Shown piece by piece: positions 1 to 10,393 of a stretch of DNA of 64,000 nt. Both the position numbers and the translations under genes were made by a program. Source of the stretch: Phaeoceros laevis (Eukaryota; Anthocerotophyta; Anthocerotopsida; Notothyladales); NCBI GenBank assembly GCA_049999765.1, contig JBNGIQ010009451.1:111745-175744 (forward strand). Direction: 5' to 3'. Every line of letters begins with the position of its first letter. Position 1 is the stretch's first letter. The notes below the pieces were generated by a model. It made no database searches and was not told the origin of the DNA. It worked only from the letters and a program-made list of their open reading frames with translations.

Positions 1-2
1 TG

Positions 3-233
3 GGGATCCAGGTTTCCAATGTGTTGGCTGGCACGGGAGAGGTGGGCTTGTACGGCATCGACTTCTACACTCTCAAGGGCAACTATGTTGGACAATTCGG
101 CTTGTTTGCGAGCCACTACAACCTTTCGGACGGGACGAGACGTGTGGTGGGGTTCCATGGCCAAGCAGACACCGTGCTCAACACCCTCGGGGTCTACACT
201 GCGCCCTTGCACGCCACCACCATCACAGATTGA
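3..233 (+). CDS. Jacalin-type lectin domain, C-terminal part of a gene starting outside the window
   Basis: The frame is open from the window edge to TGA at 231-233, so only the last ~76 residues are seen. They resemble the final beta strands of a jacalin-related (mannose-binding-like) lectin domain: a stretch around GIDFYTLKGNYVGQFG, then the closing RRVVGFHGQAD block and a LNTLGVYTAP end, the usual 'GFHG...L..IGVY' signature. Jacalin domains bind carbohydrates and in plants occur alone or fused to dirigent, kinase or other domains; what lies upstream here cannot be known. No intron is visible in this part. Family call fairly secure, substrate unknown. Confidence 0.7.
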   Translation, partial: GIQVSNVLAGTGEVGLYGIDFYTLKGNYVGQFGLFASHYNLSDGTRRVVGFHGQADTVLNTLGVYTAPLHATTITD

Positions 234-891
234 TCTCAAGGCATAACTTTAGGTACTGCTTTCTTCTGGGGCTGGTAGGCTTTGTGGCAGCAGCTAGCAT
301 GATGACTCCAGCAAAAGGCTTGTCTAAGCTCTAGAGGGGCTTGGGCTGTGCAGTGCAGTGCCTTGAGGTTATGTTGGCAAAACTTGAACTGACTGCTTGC
401 AATCATCGTGGGGCTGTATTTATCGATATCACATCGTTTGAGAACACGCTAGCTAGCGTTTGCTTCATGCTTAGCTTGCACAATTTTCAGACGCATTCAC
501 GAATTGATTAAGCGTCGAGACTGAATACAGTTCTGGTTCTGGTGCAGACCAGAGTGTCATTAGGTTTGAGGTTTTAGTGGACATCATGAGGTTTTAACCT
601 CATGAACTGTCATGAGGGTTTTCTGTTGCAGTACCTTCTAGGATCTTGTGCTAGACCGAGCCACTTGTGATGTGTGAAGGTTTCTTGGTGTCTGTATGCA
701 CACTCTTGCGTCACTACACAGTTTCTACATTCGAGAAAAGTGAGTGACTTGAGAATCTGGCATACCTCGGAAACTGGTACTTCAATTTTTTGCAGGACAC
801 ACAGTCTATTCTAAAGAAGTGGATAGACTGGTGCATCCGGACGTATACGTGTCTATGTTCATGTGACCGTATGTTGAGGAATAATTCAGGA
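234..891. other. Intergenic, 3' flank of the lectin gene
   Basis: No convincing reading frame. It holds a perfect 10-bp inverted repeat with a 2-nt spacer at 584-605 (TCATGAGGTT / AACCTCATGA), which could fold as a hairpin in the lectin transcript's 3' region. Nothing else recognised. Confidence 0.5.
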
Positions 892-1840
892 GGAGAACTG
901 TAAAGTTGTGCTGTCCAAGGATATAAAAAAGCGTCTCACAGATTCAGGAGTACTGGTGCTCTCCCACCTACTACATGTGAAACTCATGAAGGTACCTAGC
1001 TAGTTGAGAGTTTGGGAAGAAATCTAAAGTGTTTTTGACTTTTTGATGGATCAGCATGAGTCCTTGGGTGGTGAGGTGCCATCTGGATCATCCTCCTCTC
1101 TTTCCTGAAAAGAAATTTTAAGAAATTTAATGCGTTCCTCACATTTCGATAGATCAGTTGGGCAGGGAAGTGCCAGGCCATCCTTTCAAAAGCTCTGAAA
1201 GCCAAAGTTGAAGGACGGAAAGCTGAGAAACGTTTCCAATAGGCAACGAATACGTCAAGCACCTGATTTCTCAGGACCGCAGTTGTAGGAAAAGAGTGGT
1301 ACGATATCCAGGGTCTATAGTTTTCCATGGCACCTAATGTGATATCTATGCTTCATCAGCAGAGTAGCTTGCCCTTTCACGGAGGCAAGACTCTGGCCAC
1401 ACTTTCCTTCATATAATATCAGCCTACTTTTCTCGTCTTTCTTAAAAAGGAAATATTTTTCAGCCATGAAACCTTCATATACGATATGATATACGTTTTC
1501 AGTTTCGTTCTGTGTTTGGAGATCTCAGATTTTGGACAAGTTTGCCTTGCCAATGCCCAGGAGGTGTCAAAAAAGACAGCTCCAAGGCACGTTTGGATAT
1601 GTGGCTCAGGACTGAATACTTTCTGACGGGTATGAGACTTTCCCTGTTTTTCTCATATGCTGAGCTGCAGGAAACCTGTATTCTTGCTATCTGCTCATTG
1701 TTGTTTTTATCTACAGGGCCTAGACAGAGAAAAGTGATGTTTGTGGATTTGGTGTGGTCCTTTGGGAACTTTTGACTGGAAGGACGCCTGTGAACACGTC
1801 AAAGCCCACTGGCTGCGAGTCTCTTGTCACATGGGTATAA
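892..1840. repeat. Direct repeat copy 1 (~950 bp), partner at 4265-5236
   Basis: Nearly co-linear with 4265-5236; both copies begin at GGAGAACTGT and end at CATGGGTATAA. There is no TG...CA terminus, primer-binding site or polypurine tract, so these do not look like LTRs. Both contain a ~105-110 codon minus-strand frame (996-1328 here) beginning MENYR; its conservation follows simply from the duplication and is not taken as a gene. The two copies frame the hydrolase gene at 2931-4138. Confidence 0.85.
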
Positions 1841-1850
1841 AGTCTACTTA

Positions 1851-2043
1851 CTACTTCCAGCTGGGAGGAAGCTTCTTCGTTCGCTTGTAGTCTAGTACCG
1901 AGCTAGCCTGTGAACTCGGCTTTCGATCAAGATAAGTCTGAACTTGGAGTCCTTGTCCTTGCGATTCTTTTCCAGATGCTTCCTCACAGCGACTGCCTTC
2001 TTGAACAGGTCATACAGATCCTCCGGGATCTCGGGCCCCAAGC
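1851..2043 (-). pseudogene. RPS13: Ribosomal protein uS15 (RPS13) last-exon fragment, frameshifted
   Basis: Minus-strand translation gives the C-terminal part of cytosolic 40S ribosomal protein S13 (uS15): [17 protein letters not shown], then [19 protein letters not shown] and [10 protein letters not shown]. An apparent 5-nt insertion near 1890-1894 breaks the frame; the match resumes as YKRTKKLPPSWK and meets a stop at 1851-1853, short of the usual C-terminus. The match begins directly after a sequence like an intron 3' end (pyrimidine-rich tract plus TTGCAG, about 2044-2056), so the fragment looks like a genomic exon copy, not a spliced retrocopy. It abuts direct-repeat copy 1. Family certain from the sequence; non-functionality inferred from frameshift and truncation. 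Confidence 0.85.
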
Positions 2044-2930
2044 CTGCAAGGAGCACATATGCATACGACCCATGGTGATGAGCTTCATCAGAAAGCTCCT
2101 GGCGCAACCTCGGCGACAACTGAAACCTGTAGCTCGGAGGACCGAGTGACACGACGGGAATGAAGCGCTTGGTTTTAGGGTTGGATCGATCCTACACCGA
2201 TCCTATTCCAATGTTAGGGGATTATGATTTTTTTTCTTCACCCTCAAATAAAGCTTCTTTGGTTCTGTTAAAGTGGAACTTTTCTTGCAAGCTACGTGGC
2301 TTGGTTACAAGATGCTTGGTGACAGGCGCCGGGACGGTATGTAATTTGAGGCCCAACAGGCACAAGTCACAAAATGACGGGAAGCCGGCAAAACCTCTCC
2401 AGTCAGGCACAACCAGGGGCATGGACGGTCTTGGTCTTGGTCTTGGACAAACTAGGTGCAAAAGGGCCAAGTCCGGATTGCCATGGGGGTGCCCTACAAT
2501 GTAATTCACAAAGCAATGCAAAGATGGGAAGACTCAAAGATGGGAAGACTGAAAACAAAACACAAGGCAATGAAACACTCACAACGAAAAGTAGACAAAA
2601 ACACCCAGATTCACAATGAAAAGTAGACAAGTACACCGAGATTGGTGGATTAGGAGCCTAATCGCTCTCTTTTTCTACCTAAGCAGCTTACTTAATGAGA
2701 CCGCCGGAACTTCAGAGACGGAATGATTACAATGGGCGCGAAGTTCCGGACGGAATGATTACAATGGGCGCACAGCCTTTTTTATAGTGCCGGCCGGCGT
2801 AGGCCGCAAGCCAGAACCCCAATCGTATCTCGCGATCTCTTAAGTAACAGTTAACGGATAGTGCGTCGATACGCGCTTACCCATCGCTACTTAAGCCTTT
2901 TATTTTTACCTTTTTTACTTCTAGCGAATA
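2044..2930. other. Intergenic with short tandem duplications
   Basis: No supportable gene. Contains three adjacent duplications: a 16-bp unit around 2520-2551 (AAAGATGGGAAGACT), a 32-bp unit at 2580-2643 (CACAAnGAAAAGTAGACAA), and a 32-bp period at 2718-2771 (ACGGAATGATTACAATGGGC). 2840-2935 is AT-rich and lies in the 3' flank of the minus-strand hydrolase gene. Confidence 0.5.
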
Positions 2931-4138
2931 CTAGCGAAATCTACCCTCGAAGTTCCATGTTGCGTCCAGCCAATCGAACATCTCCGCAGAGCGCAAACTG
3001 GAACAGGCGTGGAAGGCGTAGCTCAAAGAAATCTCCTCCTTTACTGCGTTGCCCCATTTCAAGGATCCATCGTCCAATCGTGGAAGCACTTCCAGAGATT
3101 CTACCAAGGCAAGCCAGTCCCATTGCTCATAGTTTGCCCAGCTTAATGTCGAAGGAATGTGGACAAAAAGATCTTTTGTGAGGTAGCCTCTGTGCCGCAT
3201 AGCTTCGAAGATCTTGCTTGAGTAATTCAATCCAAGCAGAGGAATCCTTTCTGCAAAATATGACTCGTGGACGGGAAAAGGATGCAACTTTATCTGCTTA
3301 GTAACCACACCTTTCGAGGGTAGCAGGGCCTTATGCTCATGAACACCCCCCTTGGTAAAGCTGTCCCTTGGCATCTGAAGCGAACACACACATCACAGTA
3401 CTAGTTACAACCGGCAAAGGCATTTCCTCAAAGTTGGCAATAGCACGACCAGTTGAACACTACCAACAAACATTCAACCCTACCTTGCGTTTGAAACCAA
3501 ACAGAGAGCAGGGCACTTACATGGATGAAGAGCGTGGGGGGATAAGAGTCGGAAGCCGCCTGAAAAGCCTCCTCTATACCTCGACAGATCATAAGCACGA
3601 TACCTTCTATCCTCTCTCCCAGAGCTAGCACACTCACGAAGTCACCTCCCCTGGAGACCCCGAATGCAGTGAGAGGAAGCGCTTCCAGCCCGTGCCGCTG
3701 CCTCCACGACCGTAGAAATGCTGTCACATTCTAGAAATCAGCATTGGCTTGGAAGTTGATGCTCAAATCCCAGCCACTGCTGGGAGCGCTAGCTGCCACA
3801 GCGACCACGGCATATTCCCGGGCCAGGGCGGATTTGGTGATGAGCCGCTCCTCAGGTAAGCCGAAACCCGAGGATGCAGAGTCCCAGAACATATCTGGGA
3901 CTCCGTGCTTCCCATGAGCTATGAACAAGATGGCTAACGGGGATGCAGGGATCTGCCAAATGGCGTAGCTCCCTCCTGGAATGTCCTCTTTCGTTGGCTC
4001 AAGCTTGACATCTGCTCCGCTTAGCCGTGGAGCATTCGCGGCTGCTACGGAAACCTCCCAAAGAAGCGAACCGAGGAGGACGAGAAGAAGGTAGCAAATG
4101 CAGCAAGGTATGCAATGTCTGCCCCATGGCGTCCCCAT
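2931..4138 (-). pseudogene. Alpha/beta-hydrolase-like secreted protein, two exons, in-frame stop (possible pseudogene)
   Basis: Paralogue of the intact gene at 62229-63531. Exon 1 runs 4138 to 3521 and exon 2 from 3374 to 2931, joined by a phase-0 intron with good GTAAGT and TTCAG sites at exactly the position used in the paralogue. The N-terminus has a hydrophobic signal-peptide-like core (ICYLLLVLLGSLLW). The nucleophile elbow reads GVSRG, fitting G-x-S-x-G, and exon 2 holds HESYFAERIPLLGLN, matching the paralogue. A TAG at 3731-3733 interrupts exon 1 in the same frame as flanking homology on both sides (QANADF*NVTAFLRSW). No frameshifts are seen otherwise, so the lesion is recent, a sequencing error, or avoided by unseen splicing. 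Enzymatic substrate not recognised. Confidence 0.7.
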
Positions 4139-4264
4139 CTCTGATGATGCAGCCAGCTTTGTAGCTTGTGCAACTCCACTGCTGCAACTTCGTCACTGTA
4201 TGCAACTCAATCTTTTGCAAGGAGCCAAGGAAGAATCATGCTTTAGTAGTTAGAGGGTAGACCT

Positions 4265-5236
4265 GGAGAACTGTGAAGTTGTGCTGTCCAAGGATATAAA
4301 AAAGCATTTCACAGATTCAGGAGTACTGGCGCTCTCCCACCACCTACATGTGCAACTCATGATGGTAGAAATCTAAAGTGTTTCGGACATTTCGATGGAT
4401 CAGCATGAGTCCTTGGACGGTAAGGTGCCATCTGGATCATCCTCATCTCTTTCCTGAAAAGAAATTTAAAGCGTTCCTCAGTCCTCACATTCCGATAGAT
4501 CACTTGGACAGGGAGGTGCCAGGCCATCCTTTCAAAAGTTCTGAAAGCCAAAGTTGAAGGACGGAAAGCTGACAAACGTTTCCAAGAGGCAACGAATACG
4601 TCAAGCACCTGATTTCTCAGGACCGCAGTTGTAGGAAAAGAGTGATACGATATCCAGCGTCTATAGTTTTCCATGGCACCTCGTGTGATATCTATGCTTC
4701 ATCAGCAGAGTAGCTTGCCCTTTCACGGAGGCAAGACTCTGGCCACACTTTCCTTCATATAATATCAGCCTACTTTTCTCGTCTTTCTTTAGAAGGAAAT
4801 ATTTTTCAGCCATGAAACCTTCATATACGATATGATATACGTTTTCAGTTTCGTTCTGTGTTTGGAGATCTCAGATTTTGGACAAGTTTGCCTTGCCAAT
4901 GCCCAGGAGGTGTCAAAAAAGACACAGCTCCAAGGCACGTTTGGATATGTGGCTCAGGACTGAATACTTTCTGACGGGTATGAGACTTTGATATGTGGCT
5001 CAGGACTGAATACTTTCTGACGGGTATGAGACTTTCCCCGTTCTTCTCATATGCTGAGCTGCAGGAAACTTGTATTCTTGCTATCTGCTCATTGTTGTTT
5101 CCATCTACAGGGACCTAGACAGAGAAAAGTGATGTTTGTGGATTTGGTGTGGTCCTTTTGGAACTTTTGACTGGAAGGACGCCTGTGAACACGTCAAAGC
5201 CCACTGACTGCGAGTCTCTTTGTCACATGGGTATAA
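4265..5236. repeat. Direct repeat copy 2, partner of 892-1840
   Basis: Same sequence and orientation as copy 1 with scattered substitutions. This copy has an additional perfect 46-bp tandem duplication (4944-4989 and 4990-5035, beginning GATATGTGGCTCAGGACTGA) that copy 1 lacks, so that small event came after the large duplication. The pair plus the enclosed gene spans about 4.3 kb. Confidence 0.85.
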
Positions 5237-5989
5237 GACCGTTTGTGCTGAACCGTTCAATGCTGCTTTCAGTACTAGGCTACCAAGTGCATCAATGTAA
5301 ACCCTACTGATCGTTCTGAACTCCTCAATTAGCTGTCCAATGCAAACTGCCGCACATCCTAGATCCTGTCCGTCGAGACTCCATGAATAACAAGCGTTTG
5401 TACCGGGTTAGGCACACGAGGGATGCATTTCCGTATGTGGATCACCGGCAGGCTGAGCCTTGGAAATGTGCCAGTGCCCTTTGTGCAGCGCACAAACGCC
5501 ATCTTACCGTGACTTCCGATGTTTTACTTCAAGCTTTTTCAGGTTTAAAGAAACGTCATCTTTCAAACATTTTGAACACCGTCCAGATAGCTGCCCCACA
5601 GGTAGCCGAGCCACAGTGGAGTCACACGACCGAGATGTCATATGCAATGGCAAAGCTTCTGAAAACTGGAAGTCAGAAGCCACAGCTAAGTTGCTCCTTC
5701 GTAACGGGACACGTCGCGGCAGCTGTCGCGGTTTGGTGACACGCTGCTCTTTGACACGCAACATAATAATAATAGTCTAATCACGGTGGGGACGGTGAGA
5801 AGGAAAATGACTAAAACCTGTTCACCGGTCAGTGAACGCCGTCAACCGCCATGCCGGCAGGTCGTCTCCCGGGTTGGGTCGGGTCTGGTCCATGCTTGTG
5901 TTCCCATGCACCCGCCACGGCATGAAGACAGCACCCTCTTGGGGAGGTCGGGAGGCATAGCGTGTCACCCGGTAGGGTTAGGCCCTCTC
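5237..5989. other. Intergenic
   Basis: Several overlapping frames of 80-118 codons exist on both strands, but none shows a recognisable motif, so no gene is called. A short (AAT)n run sits near 5763-5776. Confidence 0.4.
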
Positions 5990-6600
5990 CGCCTGGCTAT
6001 GGCTCCCAGCCGAGAAAGGCCATAGCTGGAGAGGAGAGGGAGGTCGTGCGCGCGCCCCTGCCATACCCCTTTGTGGCTGAGGAAGGCAGGGCGCCTTCCT
6101 CCCTCCCTCGCGCGCCACCCTCTGCCCCCCGCCAAACCCCGCGCGCCACCGTGCGCAGCCCTTCCCNNNNNNNNNNNNNNNNNNNNNNNNNNNNNNNNNN
6201 NNNNNNNNNNNNNNNNNNNNNNNNNNNNNNNNNNNNNNNNNNNNNNNNNNNNNNNNNNNNNNNNNNTCCCTCCCTCTCCTATGGCTGCCAGCCGAGGAGG
6301 CGCCACCCAGCCATGGTTGCCGACCTGGAACACCGGTGGACACATTTCCGACAGCATCTCCTTGCCGCTCCTGGAACCTTGGGCGCCTCTCCGCCATGGC
6401 TGCCAACCTGGAAGGCGCCTCCCTCCCTCCCGCCATCTGGTGCACGGCCCTGCTGGGAATTGGGGAGAGATGGCGCCTGGGGCCCTCTCTCCGCTCTCCC
6501 TGCTGGAAATCGGGGATGGATGGCGCCCAGTCCGCCTCTCACAATTCCAAGGGGGATGTAGGCGCCGCGTGCGCCTCTTGACCTGTCGCGCTCGCAGCGC
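5990..6600. repeat. GC-rich degenerate minisatellite containing a 100-bp assembly gap (N at 6167-6266)
   Basis: Variants of a unit like ATGGCTGCCAnCC(T/G)GGAAGGCGCC recur on both sides of the gap (about 5998, 6280, 6312, 6395), in strongly C/G-rich DNA with CCCTCCCTC runs. The gap of exactly 100 N lies inside the array and is probably an arbitrary length. Long frames across the N block are artefacts. Confidence 0.6.
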
Positions 6601-6843
6601 TCGGCGACAGCAACATATATGTTGTTGGTTGCATGCAGTGTGGAGGCGTACTGCTCATGTCTATCTCCAGCAATGTTATGCTCTGCTGTAGGAGACAGGC
6701 ATCCTCAAATTGTTGCCAATCTTGCTTCCTTGGCCCTCGGTAGTCTAAAGTGATCAATTTCTTGAACGAGTTGGAACCTTTCCTTCCTTGGGCCTGCAGG
6801 CAACTATCTTGCTTCCTTGGCCCTCAAGGCACCAAATCCGGAC

Positions 6844-6851
6844 TATATAAG
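6844..6851 (+). promoter_or_regulatory. TATA box of the kinase gene
   Basis: TATATAAG lies 111 bp upstream of the ATG at 6962, a normal spacing for a plant core promoter with a short 5' leader. Confidence 0.6.
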
Positions 6852-6961
6852 GAGGTCGCGCACATTTACTGACTTCATTCATCAAACACTCCTGAAGACG
6901 CCGCGTGCACGCGTTTGCTTGCAAAATTTTGCCTGTGCTTGCCAAGGTTGCAACTTTTGGC

Positions 6962-7891
6962 ATGCAGGTGCAAACAGCACGGACGGGAATGGCCTTCAGA
7001 ACCACCGGCGTCACAGTGGGCAAGTACGAGGTGGGGCCGACGATCGGCTGCGGCAGCTCGGCCGAGGTGAAGCTCGGGAGACATACGGAGACCGGCGAAC
7101 AGGTAGCACTAAAAGTGTACAGCAAGGGTGGCGAATACATGGCACACCTCAAGGCGGAGATCACAGCTTTCAGACAAATCAGGCGGCACCCACATGTCAT
7201 TCGACTCCTGGAGGTCCTGGCCGCTGGTGAAAACACTTACCTCGTCCTGGAGTACGCTAGCGGCGGCCACCTCTTGGCCGCCATCGCAGCAGGCTCGATG
7301 CCAGAAGCACAGGCTCGGAAATACTTCCAACAGCTCATCTCCGCAGTGAGCTACTGCCACAGCCAGGGCATCTACCACAGGGACATCAAGCCCGGGAACA
7401 TCCTCTTGGACGCCCACGGCAACGTGAAGCTCGTAGATTTCGGACTGAGCGCCTGCATCCAAGACAAGCTCAAGACCAACGGCCTGCTGTACCTGCGATG
7501 CGGAACCAACTATTACATGGCGCCCGAGGTGATCGACAGCCGAGGCAACAACGGGGTCACCCCTGATCTCTGGGCCTGCGGCGTCATCTTGTTCTACATG
7601 CTAACCAACCGGCTGCCATTCACGAGAGATGAAAACGACGACCAGGCCGCACTGTTCAGGAAGATCAAAGACGGGCGGTACCACATGCCCAAGCTCAGTG
7701 TCGGTGCCACCCACATAGTGCGCGGACTCCTGGACCCAGATCCCTCCAAAAGAATGAGCTGTGCAGCCTTAGATCAGGTTGAGTGGTTCAACCTTGACTA
7801 CGAGCGTCCACAGCTCGTCGCTCTCAAGCCGGCAGATCTCGCCCAGTACCGCTCCAACCTGGACGAGGTCCTCAGAAGCAACTTCAAGTGA
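6962..7891 (+). CDS. CIPK/SnRK3-like serine/threonine kinase without a regulatory tail
   Basis: Intronless, 309 aa. A complete kinase fold is readable: a glycine-loop region with IGCGSSAEVKLG (about 28-39), VALK with the ATP-binding lysine near 51, catalytic YHRDIKPGN (Asp ~141), VDFG (~158-161), MAPEV (~186-190) and subdomain IX DLWACGVILF. The activation segment and the LFRKIKDGRY region resemble plant CBL-interacting protein kinases of the SnRK3 group. It ends about 30 residues after the kinase domain, so the NAF/FISL CBL-binding motif and phosphatase-interaction domain of a full CIPK (~430-480 aa) are absent. The frame is open further upstream, but the first ATG is at 6962; a second ATG at 6989 is an alternative start. 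Kinase activity is expected from intact residues; calcium-sensor control is not. Confidence 0.85.
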   Translation: MQVQTARTGMAFRTTGVTVGKYEVGPTIGCGSSAEVKLGRHTETGEQVALKVYSKGGEYMAHLKAEITAFRQIRRHPHVIRLLEVLAAGENTYLVLEYASGGHLLAAIAAGSMPEAQARKYFQQLISAVSYCHSQGIYHRDIKPGNILLDAHGNVKLVDFGLSACIQDKLKTNGLLYLRCGTNYYMAPEVIDSRGNNGVTPDLWACGVILFYMLTNRLPFTRDENDDQAALFRKIKDGRYHMPKLSVGATHIVRGLLDPDPSKRMSCAALDQVEWFNLDYERPQLVALKPADLAQYRSNLDEVLRSNFK

Positions 7892-10261
7892 GCGGCCGGT
7901 GGGAACGATCCTTTCAATACGACCTTGTAACATATGCTATCAACGAGCTTTAAAAAAAAGGGCTTTGGACAGACATTTCAATTCCTTCGCCTACGTGCTT
8001 AAAATACTTGAAAAATACGTTTAGTACCCGTTTGTACGGATCCGCAAAAAAACTCCCATTTCAAAAAAACGTGGTAAAAAACGTGACGTACGTAATTTAA
8101 GTATTAACGAAAAAAACGCTCCGGGCACTATGGTTGTGCACATTTATATCTCACAAAAGTCTGGAATTCTTTCCGGGGTTGTCTTTTCCCGACTTACCAC
8201 ATCCTCAGTGCCTGCTACGAATGGCTCTCTGTATTTTCCAATCAAGAGAAGGATTTCGAGTCCATTCATGGACCACACTAGGGCTAATATGGATCCTGCT
8301 GCATTCTTCAAACTCTAATCTTGAGTAGAGTGCTCAACATCAACATACTACAAGTCTGAACTTTAACTGAGACAAGGATCACGAGCTCGGGACAGAATCA
8401 ATGGGTGCACGCATCTTCGGTTCTTGCCTCCCTCGGATTGTGCATCCGCTGCACCATCTGTCCCTCCTACTCGCCTCCAATGCGTTGCACGGGTAACCTA
8501 ACCAACCCGAATTCGGACCACCTCCTTGCAAGTAGAATGATTCGTATTCGCATGTCTAGTATAGTCGCAAAGCCGCCTGAATCCCAGTCGCTTGCAACGT
8601 GCTGCCCATTCTATGCCAGGCCGTGCGCTGGTAGAATGAAAGGACAGGCAAAGAAAACATTCATGACTGGGACTGAACAAAATCTCATGGTTTTCTCGGT
8701 TGCTGCGTTTAGGTGACACCTGGACGACCTTCTCAGGCCGTAATAGGGGAGCTGGAAGACTAGGGTGTATGACGACGACAGACTTGCTCCTGTAACTCTC
8801 ACTACTCAGTCTGACAGTAACTAGGACAATTCCAAATCTACGGCAGAATATGCAGTCCCATGCTGACAAGCTTGTAACTTCTCCGAACACTTGCCAGCAC
8901 ATGGCCTCTTCTGAGCTTTCTGCAGTGAATCCTCCACAAACTCTTGTAGACCTCTTCATGCTTCACATTCCAGCTATAGCTGCTGGGATGTGGACATCTG
9001 TGTGCTGAGTTGATCGTAAACAGCAAGGGTTCTCGTAACCTCGTTCTTTGGAAGTCGGTGCTGGCTTCTTCCCTGTTGTCTGGCCACACAACTGCGCATG
9101 CAACCCAGTTGCATTCTGCGTCAGCTTCACTTGTTTTCGGGAATTGGCTTCTTCGCAAGCGTTTGTCGTTCACTGCAAGTACGTACCTAAACACTGGAAC
9201 TCATCCGGAGCATTTGCAGCTCAATATTCTTGTCAAGTGCTTGTGCACCTCCCCAAACACCAGGGCAATTCACGTACCCTTACCTTCCTTCGTTCTTAAC
9301 TTCCAAAGTTTCAGGTTTCTGATCTGGCTGTCTTTGGGGAGTTGTGCATAGCTACTTGGCCTGCTACCTCTCGTGTGGTGGTTGAATGAAAGAGACTTTG
9401 AGAGCCCGTGAGTGTAGGAAATCCATTGGTATATCCAGTTTTGGTGTGAAAATTTATTGTTATTCTCATTTCACATGACTTTAAAGGGGCTGGGTGTACA
9501 CACGACCTCAGACTGCAATCACATTCTGAACTTGCAATTCCTGACCTGACATGTTCCGCAGTTGAGAACTCCACAGGACGAGCTGCAGCCAGCACTAACT
9601 CTGGAAGATTCCTCTTGGAGAAAACTTGAAACCAAACTCAAGAGTACCTAGGTTGGGAGTGGGCTCGCTCACAGATTATGCAAGCCTCCTGCAACAAAAA
9701 CAAGATGTAAGCCTGGAGTCGTGACATACCCAAATAGGCTGGTTACCTCTACTCTTTACCAAAGATGGTAATGAACCTTTGCTCAACATCCGTAGAGCAG
9801 GTGATTTCCCTGCCTGTGCCTCCAGATTATTTCTTGCTGTATACTACGATACATGCTTCCTCTGGGAACTGCTCAAGAAAGACAAGCAATTAGAACTGCT
9901 GTGGAAGCAGACCATGAAAGGGGGGCACATTCCAGAACATTGCACGTACCGAGGTGATCGTTCAATTGCTAGTCCTTGGGTTGATCACAATCGTTGTTGA
10001 TGGTCTGGTTGCAAGCCAGGTTGCACCACGACAAGCACCTAGCATCAAGGCGGCTCATATCCTTTCTCAACTTCACTCTTGTGGATTTCAGTGACCAATT
10101 CAGTGGCAACAGTAAGCAGTGTTATCAGAGTGGCGCACGTCCTGCCAGCCGTTTTGATTTCCTCTCCTTGTACACATGGAAGTAACAGATGGTAATTCAC
10201 TAACTCTACTTTCCACACATAAGCTGTTGCTGAGTCACATCCATACGTGCTGTTGCTGAGT
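7892..10261. other. Intergenic, no gene recognised
   Basis: 7950-8120 is AT-rich with several A6-A7 runs. Between 8400 and 9600 there are frames of 110-150 codons on both strands without any family signature. Around 9950-10140 the DNA resembles stretches near 22480-22620 and 26200-26330, the 3' flanks of PPR-3 and PPR-4, so it is the duplicated 3' flank of PPR-1. A perfect 26-bp tandem duplication lies at 10225-10276. Confidence 0.5.
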
Positions 10262-10393
10262 CACATCCATACGTGCACGATTTTTTTCAAATCATGTGGC
10301 TGTCTTTCAGGTGTCTTATTCAGGGGCATGTCACAGCCAAATTCGCTCTCTGCCCGCACATCTCAGCTTCTTTCTCATCATCGGATATGTGCA
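10262..10393 (-). pseudogene. Relic DYW deaminase domain downstream of PPR-1
   Basis: Directly after the PPR-1 stop, pieces of the DYW domain kept in PPR-4 can be read by changing frame: remnants of the 'EKEAxLCGHSEKLA' block and LNKTPE followed by DLKKIVHVWM, corresponding to the 'NKTPDGTTIRIVKNLRVCMDCH' region. Several stops and shifts are present. Translation cannot reach it in frame, so PPR-1 protein lacks the domain. Confidence 0.7.

Noticed and set aside
996-1328. Minus-strand frame MENYRPWISYHS..., also in the second repeat copy (4357-4674)
   Set aside because: Its presence in two copies follows from the duplication; lengths differ through indels that are not all in multiples of three, and no family is recognised.
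892-5236. LTR retrotransposon for the direct-repeat pair
   Set aside because: No TG/CA ends, primer-binding site, polypurine tract, gag or pol; the interior is a host gene with a host-type intron.
5962-6691. Frames of 155-206 codons across 6167-6266
   Set aside because: They run through the N block and GC-rich minisatellite; undetermined bases create the apparent length.
8498-9194. Possible protein-coding gene on the minus strand
   Set aside because: Two overlapping frames of 118-153 codons without motif, splice model or start context.
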